Translations under genes and position numbers: made by a program | Part shown: piece after piece, positions 33,125-45,366 of the stretch | Layout of the letters: every line of letters begins with the position of its first letter | Numbering within the stretch: the stretch's first letter is position 1 | The notes under the pieces: generated by a model | The model's input: the letters and a program-made list of their open reading frames with translations, nothing else | The model's database searches: none | Told to the model about the DNA's origin: nothing | Origin: Venturia oleaginea | Taxonomy: Eukaryota; Ascomycota; Dothideomycetes; Venturiales; Venturiaceae | NCBI GenBank assembly: GCA_013176395.1 | Contig: JABMLP010000007.1 | Span: 744,001-808,000, forward strand | Length of the DNA stretch: 64,000 bases | Direction of reading: 5' to 3'

Positions 33125-34448
33125 TTACTCATGCCCAATCGGCTTGGCGAATCTCTGGAATTTCATCGTTAGCAAGGACACAGCAATTAGCCATGGGTGA
33201 AACGTACACCAAAGTTAACAGGAGCGGCATTAGCAATGATCCGAGCCGTAGTACCGGTTCTCGGGTCATCGCCGACAAAGTTCCCAGGGAATCCAATGTC
33301 GAAGTCCTGCACACTCTCGATATACTTGATTTGCTCATCGGTCAAGTGGATCTTGAGAGCCTCGATATTGGATAGCAAATGCTCGACTTTACGGCCGCCG
33401 ATGATCGGGAAGACATTGGTGGTTTTCTGTAGCCGTACGTAGTCAGCTACGATTTCAGTCTCGGGAACGACGTGGGTCACAAACCTGCATGACATAGGCC
33501 AAAGCAATGGACTGGATGGATTCGGTACCGTGCTCCCCTGCCACCTTCTCCAGAGCCTCGGAAACCTTCTTTTCCTGCTCAGTCTGGTCAAGGGCACGCA
33601 TCGCAGTTCGGAGGCCTTCGCCTGCCTTTTCCCTCGCCTCGAGTTGTTTCGCGGTCTGAAGTCGACCACTGCCGAGGACATCCCATGGGCAGAGTGCCAT
33701 ACCGAAGTGACGTGCCATTGGAATGATATCACGTTCGAAGTCGCGCGTCATCACGTTCCAGCGTCCCTGGTAGACGGAAAAGGGTGTCTTGCCGTGTGAG
33801 GCGGCGTAGGTATTTGCGGCCGAGACAATCCAGGCTGGGGTATCGGAGATGCCTAGGTAGAGAACCTTGCCTTGCTCAATCAGCATGTGGAGGGAGTCCA
33901 TAACCTCTGGGATAGAAGTGGTCCAGTCCCACCAATGAAGATAGAGAAGATCAATGTAGTCGGTTTCCAATTTGACAAGCGAGTCTTTAACCGAGTGAAA
34001 GAGTGATTTGCGAGAATTTCCCGAGTAGTTGACGGTTTTCTGTTTGCCCAAAGTATAGGCCTTATAATTGTTGCTGTATTTCGTGGCGATGAAGAGCTGG
34101 TCTCTGATATTGCGAGTCTTTGCCCATTCTCCAATCCATTTCTCGGAATCCTTTGCATTTGTTAGCTGTCGAGATGCTGATGACAGCGAGGTGAAGATGT
34201 AGAGGATGACCAACGTCGTTCTGGTAGCTGTTCGCGGTATCAATAAAGTTGCCGCCAGCTTCGTAGTATGCATCGAGCAATTTGAAAGAGGCTTCTTTGT
34301 CCATGGAACCCATGAAGACTTTCCAGGCCTCACCAATGCTCATGGCACCAAGGCATAGCGGTGAGACGCGAGCGCCAGCAGTACTGGAGAGGATTCTGTA
34401 GTGACCAAGCTCGGTTGGTGGTGGAGGTGGAGGGCCGAAGAGTTCCAT
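33125..34448 (-). CDS. Aldo-keto reductase, norsolorinic-acid-reductase/aryl-alcohol-dehydrogenase type
   Basis: Four exons: 34448-34215, 34150-33485, 33426-33208 and 33154-33125, giving 382 residues, close to the family's usual 385-390. The last ten codons (RFAKPIGHE and stop) sit behind an intron with a GTACGT donor and GCTAAC branch site; this matches the typical C-terminal KPIGHE. The AKR tetrad is visible: Asp in NFIDTAN, Tyr in NSYQND, Lys in FIATKYS and His in LYLHWWDW. The cofactor region ([13 protein letters not shown]) implies NADPH use. Fungal members include AflF/NorB and StcV of aflatoxin and sterigmatocystin pathways and many uncharacterised aryl-alcohol dehydrogenases. No polyketide genes lie nearby, so a general aldehyde reductase is the safer call. 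Confidence 0.9.
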
Positions 34449-34834
34449 TATGATTGAAGTCGTGAATGGTCTATAGTAGGGCTTTAGATGTACGAGGCAG
34501 AGGGGTGGGTTTACTTATACTCCCACACTCCATCGTCACCGCTACCCACCGCGAGGTTCGTGGGGTCAGGGCCAACCTTACCTGAACAGGGCTAACCGTG
34601 GACCGGAAGAAATTGTTATGCAGGGCAGCAGGATTCGATTGAAGATGCTCGGGTTTGTGGACAACGGAATCCTGAGTGGCCGGCCATCCTAGCAGCAATC
34701 CCGACGCTGCCCCGATCGAGGCCTCGGTAATCAATCAACCCGATCAATATATTCCTGACTTTCATTGCTCAACAACTGCGAGTGTAATAAATTCGGCTAT
34801 CGAGACTTGCAAGAAAACGACATCACTACCGCTA
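34449..34834. other. Intergenic
   Basis: Promoter of the reductase and 3' UTR of APC2. No gene seen. Confidence 0.5.
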
Positions 34835-37581
34835 TTACCCTTTGCTCACTCCCCAGACGTCTCCTTGTCCACCGACCTTGCCCTCTGCCTCCATGTCCTC
34901 CAATATTCCTCGGATCTCCTCAGCACCGAAAGGAAAGCCACCCGGCAACATCATCTTGAGCATCATCTCAATTCGAGGAACAGCCATGTTCCCACCGTTC
35001 GTAAGCATGCCCAAAATGAAGTTCTTGTAGAGCTCCGAGTTCTCCTCTAGAATATCCGCCTGAGACTTGATGGCCGAGCCACCAGTAGCACCCGACGCGG
35101 CATCAAGAATAGCAGCTTGTTGAGCAGCTTGTGCTCCGCCATCGTCGCCCGTGCATCTTGTGGTCGGGAGAGTCTCCAGGACTTTGAAGGTATCAGACAG
35201 ACCAGCGACTTCCTGTAGAACCTGTTTGCTCACCCAGAAAACCAATGCGTTGCGTACAAGCGCTTCTTCCATCCCCAGTTCTTCACTAAGCTGCTGTACT
35301 GACCTCGCCTGGCCATCATCTCCATTGTCTGAGTTGAAAGCATAAACAACACTAGCCGTCCAAGTTGGCACAACCTCTTCAACCTTGCGGTCTACAAATT
35401 CAACTTCAATCGTCACCCTCCCAAGAGCAGGTAGCCAATCTAACTTCCGCATGTCCTTGATCGATTCAAAAACCTTCTCATATCGGGATTGTAATGCCTT
35501 GATGGGCGCCGGAACGACGAAATTGTCATCTCGAAGACTCGGCCAGAAGAACCGGGAGAGAATTTGTGTGTTGAGTTTCATGCCTTCGCGCTCCGTCTCT
35601 GCTTCCGTGTAGGACGGGTCTTGGTGAATATGTTTGTTCATTGACTTGGAAGTTTGCACGTCTCGGAGCATGACTTCGCAGGCTTGAAGTTTGTCGTCGC
35701 CTAGGCGGTGTTTGAAGAGTTCCAGAAGGCGTTCTTCCTTTTCGAAATGTGATTCTTCTTCGTTTCGTAGGAGATGGTCTCCGAGAATCGTCTTCAACTC
35801 GTTGGTAAATTCTTCTCTATCGTACAAGCTCAGCAAAGCAGTCGTGACATCCTGTATCTTGGAAGCCTTGTAATCTGGTCCAGCATCGATGGGATCTGGC
35901 GTCCAGGCCATATTGTCCCAGTCCATGTCGTAATCATGCTCGTCTAGGTCTGTGATAGGCTTATTCATTTCTTTGGCGATTTCCACCGAGATCTCGCCAC
36001 CGGGGTCTATCTCGTTTCCATTGTCGTCCTTCACGTCAAACAAGAGACTTGAGACGATGATGCGAGCTGTATCGTCGCGATCACGTAAGTAGCGTCGTAT
36101 GGGTCGGGCGACGCGGTCAAGAAGCACACCTTTCGAATCCAGCTCATTGAAGGCGCGAATGATGGAGATGTAGATGTTGAGGATGTGTGTGGTTGTCGCG
36201 CCCGCGTGAAGAAGCCGACGGGCGACTTGGTTCGAAAAGTGCTCGGTCAGATATAGACGCGCTTCCGGCGTGGTGATGTGTTCTTTGATATCCAGAATAG
36301 CCCCGAGAGAGAAATCCCATTGCACGATGTAGTCGAACAAATTTTCAATTCGAGCACGGCCGAGTCGAGCAATGGCCATCTGCAGATATTGTGGCACGTC
36401 TGAGTCTGTGAGGTCTGTCGCGTCTGGCGGCGTTCCACCTAAGCAGGTCACAACGCTTCTGCAGAATGGAGAGAATCCATGATTGATCCAGCGTCGCAAT
36501 TGGTGTGTAACTGAAGACTGTTGTTCCCAGTCCACTTTCATCCAGTGACTTACAATGAAGTCGCCCATGAGCTTGTTCATTGCATGCGCAAAGGCTCTCT
36601 GACCAAGCTTATCACCCAGCCCGACTTGCTGTAAAGATTCCAAAATGGTCATGAGCTCCTTTTCGGTGGCGGACAACCGTCCCAATCGTTGACTAGATGG
36701 TGACGACGAACCTGTTACTTCTGGCTCCATCTGTACCTGGAACATTTTCGATGCGGCTTCAAACATAACGTGACTCATTGTGTTTGTTACTCGCTCGACT
36801 GGAAGTGCGTGAATATACAGAGCGTGCAGCTTTCTTTGAAACTTGGGCAGTATACGCTCGATTTGGTTCGTCGTTGTCCGCCTGCTGAAATCATCTCGAG
36901 CAATGAGGGTCTTCTTTTGAAGTAAGACGGGTAGGACATGCTCGACAAGAAAGAAGCAGTATACGGATTGGAGAAGGGCCAGTCGTTGAGCAGTCTCCTT
37001 CAGTGCGTCCAACGCTTGGCTGCAAAGTATTTCCTTGATCAGTGAGCTATGAGTCTCCATCACACCACGAGTCTAATTTTACCTGCGACCAAGCCTGTTC
37101 CATGGCGGGAGATATCCAGTTCAGGAAATGACTTCTGACTTCGAGAGTATACCATTCGATCTGCCCCAATCAGCCTTGATCGTTCACATGTTCGCTTCAT
37201 TCATTTGCTTACCAAATCCCAGTCGGCGTCAGCCTCACCATGGAGACCATTTCCGGAGAGTAGGAAATCAATGGCTTCTTCGGCGTCTTTGGATTTCTTT
37301 CTTTGTGGTTTACCATGTTTGCATGCAGCATTTAACTCGTCTCCAGTCAGGGTGTTCAGGCTGAGAAATCTTGTGGCAGTGCTCCAGGCTATATTTCGCT
37401 TGACGTGCAATTGTGCAACGGACATGTATTGGGAATGTCCATGTCTGTTTGGACTGGCGAGAGCACCGAAACTCGTACCGGCGCCAGCAAAGCCCAGATC
37501 GGGAGTCGCAACAGGCGTTGGTGTTGTATGATGCAGAGCCGTAGCGGCCGGAAATACCGAGGAGAAGATGGAGTTATCCAT
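34835..37581 (-). CDS. APC2: Anaphase-promoting complex subunit 2 (cullin-like)
   Basis: Exons 37581-37213, 37160-37083 and 37033-34835 give 881 residues. An in-frame ATG at 37677 would lengthen the N-terminus by 32 residues. The second exon is 78 nt (IEWYTLEVRSHFLNWISPAM), phase 0 on both sides. APC2 is the cullin scaffold of the APC/C ubiquitin ligase that drives mitotic exit. Recognisable parts are the cullin-homology region (VMLRDVQTSKSMN, ILSRFFWPSLRDD, then LDWLPALGRVTIEVEF) and the C-terminal APC2 winged helix (ENSELYKNFILGMLTNGGNM and PRIEMMLKMML with PFGAEEIRGIL). Length fits other ascomycete APC2 proteins. It is transcribed away from the F-box gene to its right. Confidence 0.93.
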
Positions 37582-38000
37582 GAGCATGGTCACTGTCCAC
37601 AATTCGCGCCCGTCAACCACAGGACGTGTGGTTGCCCGAGGTGTTTGCTGCCGTCTCGTCTCTTTCGGGAAAAGCAATCAAGGAGACACACGTGATCTGA
37701 ATATCAATATCTCCAATGATCAGGAGAAATACGCGAGACTGTCCGCACTCGTCCTTCCTTAGACCTGGCCGTGTTCCTATTGGTGTATTGTTTTCTGCCC
37801 TGTTGTCGCATCAGTAATCCTATTTACCTCCGCCTCCTTCAACAACCTCGAATCAAACACCTTCAGCCACAAGTCGACCACATACCCCAAGCACTCACTC
37901 TCTCCATCCCATTCAACATTGTGCAGACATCGCTTCTCCGAGGCCATCATCACTTCCGAGGCGCTGTTACATGGCCCGACGTCTCTAACAACGGCGAGCC
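37582..38000. promoter_or_regulatory. Shared intergenic region of the APC2 / F-box head-to-head pair
   Basis: About 420 bp separate the two start codons. The right part is C-rich, as in many fungal leaders here. No defined element was recognised. Confidence 0.45.
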
Positions 38001-40851
38001 ATGGACCAAACTCACGATGCGGCACAGGGCGACGACTTCTCCCACCCAGATGCCCTTGACCAGGCCGAACACACGTCTCCTCAGTCCTTCCTCCGCCAGT
38101 CACCCGCCGCTATTCACAATATGGACTCTCTCCAATCATCTTCTCTGCTCTCCCCGGCTCTGAGAGCAGGCCCGACCATGTCCGAGAAGACTGCTCTTTT
38201 GCGATCGCTCAAGGGAAAGGAGAAGGAGTGGACCGCTGTCGCTGAGAAGAAGCGACCTCTCCAACTCCTGGATATGCCCGTTGACATTCTCAAGGAAATC
38301 ATTGAAAAGGTGCGTCCAGACCTGAATCCGGACTGACTTGAAACTCACTTCTCACAGTTACCACATACTAACGATCTCACCTCGTTATCGTTATGTCACT
38401 CCATATTCCATGCGCTCACTATCCCGCACATATACTCTCGCTTCGACATCGTATGGCCCGACGACACTTCAACATCAGTGCAGCGGACTGGCGTGGATGC
38501 TCTAACCTACGGGCTCGCAACTTTGGTCATGGCCGAGGAGAACTTTGGAGAGGCTCCATGGCAACGCGATCATTCGAATAACACACATCTGGAGACGGAT
38601 CTAGATCCATACCGAGTCGCACGTCGGAGGAGAGGAAACTATTACGCTCGCTACACCAAGAAATTCTCCCTCGGGAATGGTCCTCGAGATTGGGTTCAGG
38701 AGTACCTTATATCGAAAGAGGGAGGAAAAATGCTTGGGACGCTGGTCGCTCTAGCCGTAAGCCGCATGCGCATCCTGGAAACCTTCATCTGGGATATGCC
38801 TACGGGTGTGCTGAGGGACGTGTGGCTTGCACTCTCATCCCTTGCAGGCAGAGGCGACGGCCAGGAGTGTCGTCTTGACCGAGTTTGGATTCGATGGCAC
38901 GATAACGCACAGTTGGACAATCCTGATGGCAGCCTCGGACCAGTTCCGCCACCTCCCATCAACAATGTACCTCCTCCTGCTGTGAACAGCAACCCAGTCA
39001 TGGCTGCCATCAATCTGGGTACACAGCAGTCCATGTCTGGAATGCAAGCTGTGGACCGTGTGGAGCACCCTACCTTCTCTGTTTTGCCAGCATTGAAGAG
39101 TATCAGCGTTCTCGACATCGATGAGCTTCCATATCTTGATGAGATGAGCATACTCATTGCGAGGTCACAACACAAACTCCGAGAACTCAGGATTGGTATC
39201 GCGAGGCAGGCGGAGAGACGAGACTGGAATCTGGTCTGGGATGGTGACACTCTACAGCAGGTCGATTACAGCACTACGCGTCCCTTGGAGAGCAGACTCG
39301 GCGAGAAGAGATTGGGAGGTGTACTCGGCATCCTACTAGGCCGGGTCTACAACATTAGACACAATGCCGATACGGCCAGACATTCTCCTTCGGGAAGTCG
39401 ATCCATACGGAACTCAGTCGATAATAGCGCTTCACCTCCAATTCTACCAGGTGCTGCGCTGGCACAGGAGGCCGCCATATCGGCGACAGAGGCGACACCG
39501 GTGGAACAAGATGGTGACGCAGAGGACGACTCTGCTGAAAACACCGAAGAGCCCAAGGAGACCAACGGGACCGCACTCTCAGAATCCACGCCAGTAGCAC
39601 CACCCACAGACACTGCTCCTAGACCTGATCCACCTACGACGACTGGACCGTGGATCACAGGCAGACCGATACCTCTCCGCTCCTCACGAAAGCACGGTCC
39701 GTATCTTAATGGTCAGCTGAGGTTGGAGACCTTGGAATTGGAGCGCGTTCCCTTGTCCGTTCAGATCTTGCAAAAGGCTTTCGATTGGTCAATGTTGACA
39801 AGCTTGACTGTTCTCCACTGCCAAGACCATGAGCAACTGTGGAAGGTTTTACGTCGCAGCTACTCTCCTACCAGCCCTTACAACTCTGTCCAACAAGCCA
39901 AGGCAGGTGGGAAGATTCGTCTGGAATACGGCCTCAACCTGAAGAAGATCCACACCAATACCGTTTCACCATCCTTGATCGCCTTCCTCAAAGAAACTCT
40001 TGCGCCTAATAGCCTCGAGGTTCTCTTTCTTCAAGAAGCTCGATCTTACAGCTCAGCTGTCACAATTGATCAGATCTATCGTGGTCCAATTCGTCGACAT
40101 CGCGCCAGTCTCAAGAAATTGATGATTGACAGTGGAGAGAAGGGTGACGATCCCTTCACAGGTTCAACTCGATGGAGGCGTTGGATGCTCACGACGGAGA
40201 TCATCGCTTATATCACCAGTGGTCGTATGTCCAGTCTGCGCGAGCTCGGTGTCTCCATCGACTACAGAGATTGGGTAAGTCTCTTGCATGCATTTAACAC
40301 ATCCGAACTCCACTAACTGTGATCTCTAGCACACTTTTCTGCAACGACTTCCCAACATTGCTCACGTTCGTTCTTTATATATTCCACAGATCGCCGATCA
40401 TCCCCACGGCGCCAATTTGGATGTCCGCGACCTTGCTCTCCAAGTTGTGGACATTGTTACTCTCAAATCTGATATTGAACTTTGCTACATGGGCATTGGT
40501 GCAAAATGCTTCGAGATCCTCGAATCCAAGCCAACACAATACGAATACGGCGAATACCATGCCGACGGCACATCAGGCGCCGCCGGTTATGCCGCTCTTG
40601 TCGAGGGCGAAATCACCGACGACGATGAAGGTGATATCGACGACGATGGCGATGAGGTTGCAGAAGAGGATGACAGCCTCGACGATGACCTCGACGATCT
40701 GGGCCTCGGAGGAGACGACGAGGACAGCGAAGACGACGAATTTTTCGATGAGGTCCATGGTGGGAAGAGAGGAAATAAGTTGAAGCTGAGGGAGATTCTG
40801 TTTTATGATGACAAGGTTTCAATCTTCAAAGCGAGGCATGGTAAACTATGA
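38001..40851 (+). CDS. F-box-type protein with acidic C-terminus
   Basis: Exons 38001-38309, 38358-40274 and 40330-40851 give 915 residues. Introns are 48 and 55 nt. Residues about 88-130 (LLDMPVDILKEIIEK, intron, LPHTNDLTSLSLCHSIF) fit an F-box, the Skp1-binding motif of SCF ubiquitin-ligase adaptors. The middle is alpha/beta and leucine-rich, with LRELRIGIARQ and LETLELERVPLSVQIL, as in LRR-type substrate-binding parts, interrupted by a disordered acidic and Pro-rich region (about 445-520). The C-terminus carries a dense Asp/Glu tract (40609-40755: EITDDDEGDIDDD and EDSEDDEFFDE), then a basic end. The substrate is unknown. It is head-to-head with another ubiquitin-ligase gene, APC2, probably by chance. 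Confidence 0.8.
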
Positions 40852-41335
40852 GGACGTACGGACGACGACATACCCAGGGGCGTTATGTGTTATGTTATGC
40901 GATTTACAGTTTGTGCTTCGAGGTGGAGATTTGAGAACGCAAGCGGCATTGGGGCGGTGCATCGACCCGCGCATGGATTCCCACATATTAACGATGGTTC
41001 TGCTACTCTTATTATCTTTATGTCTGCAAGCTGGTGTTATGTGGATATTTAGGGGTTTTTGAGGGTTTTTCTGGAGAAAGGATTGAGTCGGAGAGCAATT
41101 TGAGGGAGTGTGAGCTATGTTTATACCAATACCACGGGCTTTATATAGGGTAGTGCATGGCTGGCACCTTTTGGCTGAGCTCGGTGAATGGATTTTGGTG
41201 ATAGTATATTTATATGTCTTATCTTACATACAACATTCACTGGCCAATGGTTATAACTCAACGGGCGAAGTTTGGATGAGTAATATACTGATTATACACC
41301 TTTCTCCAGAGGCATGCACGTGATGTAACTTGGGC
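40852..41335. other. Intergenic
   Basis: 3' UTR of the F-box gene and promoter of the next gene on the same strand. No other gene seen. Confidence 0.5.
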
Positions 41336-42658
41336 ATGAATATTCCTTGGCTTTCTTCCTTTCCACGCCCTCTCACTCTTGATCCTTCCCACGTCACCTT
41401 CACACTCATGAAAGGTAGTCGCCATGCCACCAACGTCCCTTTATCACCGTTGAATCGCAAGCGATTCGACGCGTCCCATATATCTACATCCTGCACTTGC
41501 GATACTTCATGGACGGCCTCAACTCGCGCATACTCAATCTCTCGATAGAAGAGAAAGCGTGGAAATGGCTTCATCATTGTACGGGGTCTGATCGGGGTTT
41601 CGGGAGGGGGGTTTTTGTGAATGCGGTGGGTGCGGGGAGGTTGGAGGATATGGCGGTTAGGGGGTTTGTTAGGAGGAGGGGGGATGTGTCGGCTTTGGGG
41701 CTGGGGGATATGGAGTGGGGGGTTGGGAGGAAGGTTTTGGGGGTTTTGGTTTGGAAGTGAGTTTTTTCTTCATTGATTTTTTGGGGATTTTTTTTGAGCT
41801 GGGGGGGGGGATGGGATGGGATGGTTGAGAGTTTGCTGATAGTATTGTGTTAGCAACCTGCTCAGTGTGGCTTTATGGAAACACTTCGCCACGGCTTATA
41901 GCGACGATTACCCTTGGACTGGTGATGTCTACAACGCGGTTCCAATCTCAGAGCCAGAGGTGCTGTTCGACTTGATTCCTGGGGCAATTGGGTCGCCGGG
42001 CGGCTTATTTTTGACGTCTCTTACACTGGCTTCAAGGGAAAGACGTCGGCCTGATCCAGGATTCGATAAAGACATCTTTAACGTTGAGGAGTCGAGCATG
42101 GAGCTCAGTCGTGCCCAGTGGATGCGGCTTGCGGAACTCGATAACCTCGCCATCCTCAAAATCTACGGCTCCTTTGACGGCTCTCTTGTTGATCAGGTGG
42201 TCAGGGCCTGGGCATACCGTTCTGTCGTTGACGGAGCTTTCTCTCATTTACGACTTTTCGAGTTGATCGATCAAGATACCCTTACTACCGCATCACTCCT
42301 TGAGCTGACGAAAATGAAATCACTTGCAGTCGTTCGGTGGAGCGGGCGGGCTGTTACAGGTATCAAGAGCTTTGGAAACTATGGGTGGAAACTTGTAGAA
42401 GACAAGAATTGCTTTACGACCATCCGTGAGAATCTCCATCGCCCGCTACTTGAACTTCGATGTGGTCCCAAGGCTGATCCGGAAAACTCGCTCAAGGTCT
42501 CGCTTGTACCAGATCTTGAGTGGAAGGCCACGAGAAAACGACCGTCGGAGGGACAGGATGTCGATGTGAGAAGAACTGCGCCACCGAAAAGACCGAGCAT
42601 GCGTAAAAGTGCGAAGAAGGATGCAGCAGCACTACTTGGTCAATTCTCGGGAATGTGA
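41336..42658 (+). CDS. Uncharacterised protein
   Basis: Proposed exons 41336-41414, 41462-41756 and 41854-42658 give 392 residues. The last junction (GTGAGT donor, TAG acceptor, phase 2) is strong; the first (GTAGTC donor) is a guess, and the protein could instead start at 41509. The N-terminal part reads IRRVPYIYILHLRYFMDGLN then EEKAWKWLHHC. The central part (MRLAELDNLAILKIYGS, SHLRLFELIDQDTLTTASL) resembles leucine-rich surfaces of fungal F-box/LRR-like proteins, but I see no F-box. The C-terminus is basic (KATRKRPSEGQ, PKRPSMRKSAKK). The second intron contains a G10 run (41801-41810) followed by GATGGGATGGGATGG. Exon 2's end is very G-rich. Confidence 0.6.
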
Positions 42659-45366
42659 GGATGATAAGAGAGCCCCGGATGATGATCAAGTGGGATTTCA
42701 CGAAGACAGGTATCCAATGTCCGAGTTACAAATTGAGATCGATGGCGACAGATTTCCGACGTGAATCCAATTTTGAAATGCCGGAAATATCTCGATATCG
42801 ATCTTATCTTTGGGTTGACGAACGGCTCTTAGCTGTTTGTTGAAGGGATGAGGATTGGTAAGTACCACTTTTTAGCAAGTGGACAATGCGAATGCTCTTC
42901 CCGAGCTCGGTACTGGTATGTATAAATTCACTACATTTGAAGGGATTAGAGAGAACGAAGAAGGAGACATGTTCGCGCCCTATGGTGTTTTTGCCCTGAC
43001 AGAACCTAGAGGGCTATGCCCCTGGAAGACGCCCGAAACTCGTGCTTACTCGATTCTTATCGTCGGAGCATCGTCATCGTCGATCAGCGAGTGGCTGATG
43101 ATGATAACCATCCTGAATGCCACCACCGGGTTGACCATTGCAGCTGGTGATGCCAGGTAGATAAAATCAAGCCTTGCCAGATGGTAGAACTGATGTAAAT
43201 GTCGATGCTCGGAGGTAGGGATCCATACATCGATAATCTTGCAATATTCGAATCCTACTGTGGTTCTTATTTTGATTTGGCTGCTAAAGAAGACACATTG
43301 ATTATACACATCCTCATTATCAATCCTATCCTCCCAATTTCACACGGAAGAAATAGCTAGCATGAACCTAGAATTCTCATATACCTTAGAAACTCACAAA
43401 CGGCTTAAACGCGATCGGAGCTGTAATCTATCTATTGTTAGATTATCTTTGTAGCAAATCACTTTGAGAAGTGCATTTACATTTTATAACCTGATCCCTT
43501 CCTATATGCTTTCTCATTTTGCTAAGCTAGGTACTAATTACACGAGCCAAGATCTGGGGTATAAACCAAGATACCACGGTAAATGGTAATCGAAATCTAA
43601 AGGCACCGTTTCCACTCTCACTCCCATGGGAGTTCGTTCCTTCGACGACGGAATACACGCGGGTTCTGCTTCTCGATATATGGAAATTGGAAGTACGATG
43701 AGTCGTGTCCGAGCTCATTGTCGTCTTATTGCTTATAGCTTTTTAGCTTGTACTGGTGATGATTATCTCCGTTGATAAACTTTTCATGATAATATCTCTT
43801 TTCTAACCTACTTCGCGCTTAGGTTCGCAAGCTTGGTAAGATTGGAGCGTATGTATGGATCGTATGTAGCAAATAGGGAGCGCTCCAACCTGCAAGAGGA
43901 AGCGCTTGAATGTTTTCTGTACTGCAGACTTAATATGTGTGTTCGATTAAATACTTCCTACCATGTTCGCAGTCTCTCACTTGATCTTAGACCCGCTTTG
44001 GAACGCCTGCCTACCCGATTTACTAACCGGGGGGACGGTGTGAAAGATCAAGGTCTATATTCTTTGCATCTGTAAAGTCAGAATATAAAACTCGGTGAAA
44101 GCAGGACTTGGAGGTGGCACGTTGCTGATATTCCGGGAGTCGAATATGCTAATTGGATGTAACTACCGCACTTTACGGACTTGGGCCAACATCCCCGCAG
44201 TGGCAACGGGTATCTTCATTATTAACGAAATATATGGTCTTCAGAAGCGGAATTGCCTTGACCTCAGACCCGCACATTTAATCGTAGCCGGGAATTAAGC
44301 GGACTCAACAAAGAAACGAAATCCAAACATATGTTCTTGTTATCGCTGTCGGTGTTATTATTCTCTTACAAAGCGCTGGGTAGTAGTTTTTATACCGTCT
44401 TTCATACTTGCCAACGCACACTCTTTCCTCAGACCTTCGAAGTTTGGGAAGACCGATGCTAGCTATGACACCAGAGGGAGATTGAGGTATAGATTGAAAG
44501 CAAGTACGTCGAGGATATAGAATACTAGATTCCACGCAAGATTGTTAAAGAATCATAGGCGTGAGAGGAGATGGTCTAAGTGGTGATTGTTGAAGTTGGC
44601 CATATTGCGGGTTTGCTAGTCGACACTCTTCCATCGTATGATGGATCTTTTCATAATACGGGATTTAGTGGTAACCATCCCTATTTCTAAACGAAATACC
44701 GAGTTCGGATCTAGGCAGAATCTCTCGACTGGGACCTAACTCTTAAGACAGGAAGCTGGACGTCGTAAACATAGATGATGATGGGAGAAACGAACACATG
44801 GTACAGGATCGGAAGTGTTGGCTGTGCCGCCATGTCGTTAATCCGGTATATTCGTGATGCTGTGTCAGAATCGATAATTGGTGGTGATTTTATCCATCAC
44901 CTCCATGTCGCGTCTCTGCAATGTCATCACACTTTAGCTTTCATGAGAACCGCGAGTAGCCATGCTGTTCTCGGCAGGGCCAGGCATAAAGATGGTATCC
45001 TGTAAGCCTAGAATTATAGCCCTCGACAGACCGGTCGCGTGGTTGAAATCAAAGCCGATCTATTTTTAATTGCGATAAGATATAGCGCACGACAGCAATT
45101 TCCTAAAAATGGGTTGAACCTGCGATGTCGAGTTGGACAAGCCCGACTCGCTAAAAGCTTCTTCTCACCACCTATCTCTGCACCTCAATCAACATGACTC
45201 GACGAAGAAAAGCCACAGGCATCAACCATAAAAAGAAAAGAAAGACTCTTTACCTCGTTGAATCCGAACGTAGACTTGCCTTTATAAATCCATGTTGAAT
45301 ACAGAAAGCAAGTTATTTCTCCATTCCAAGATATCTGTCGCCGGGAACCTTATCATTTACTCAGGT
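42659..45366. other. 2.7-kb region without a recognisable gene
   Basis: Only short frames on both strands (the longest near 42879-43160 and 43833-44075), with stop-rich, moderately AT-rich sequence. I see no transposon signature, RNA gene or tandem repeat. It could be ancient decayed DNA or a long regulatory region. Confidence 0.45.

Noticed and set aside
45110..45150. tRNA-like B-box (GGGTTGAACC)
   Set aside because: No matching A-box or cloverleaf arms around it.
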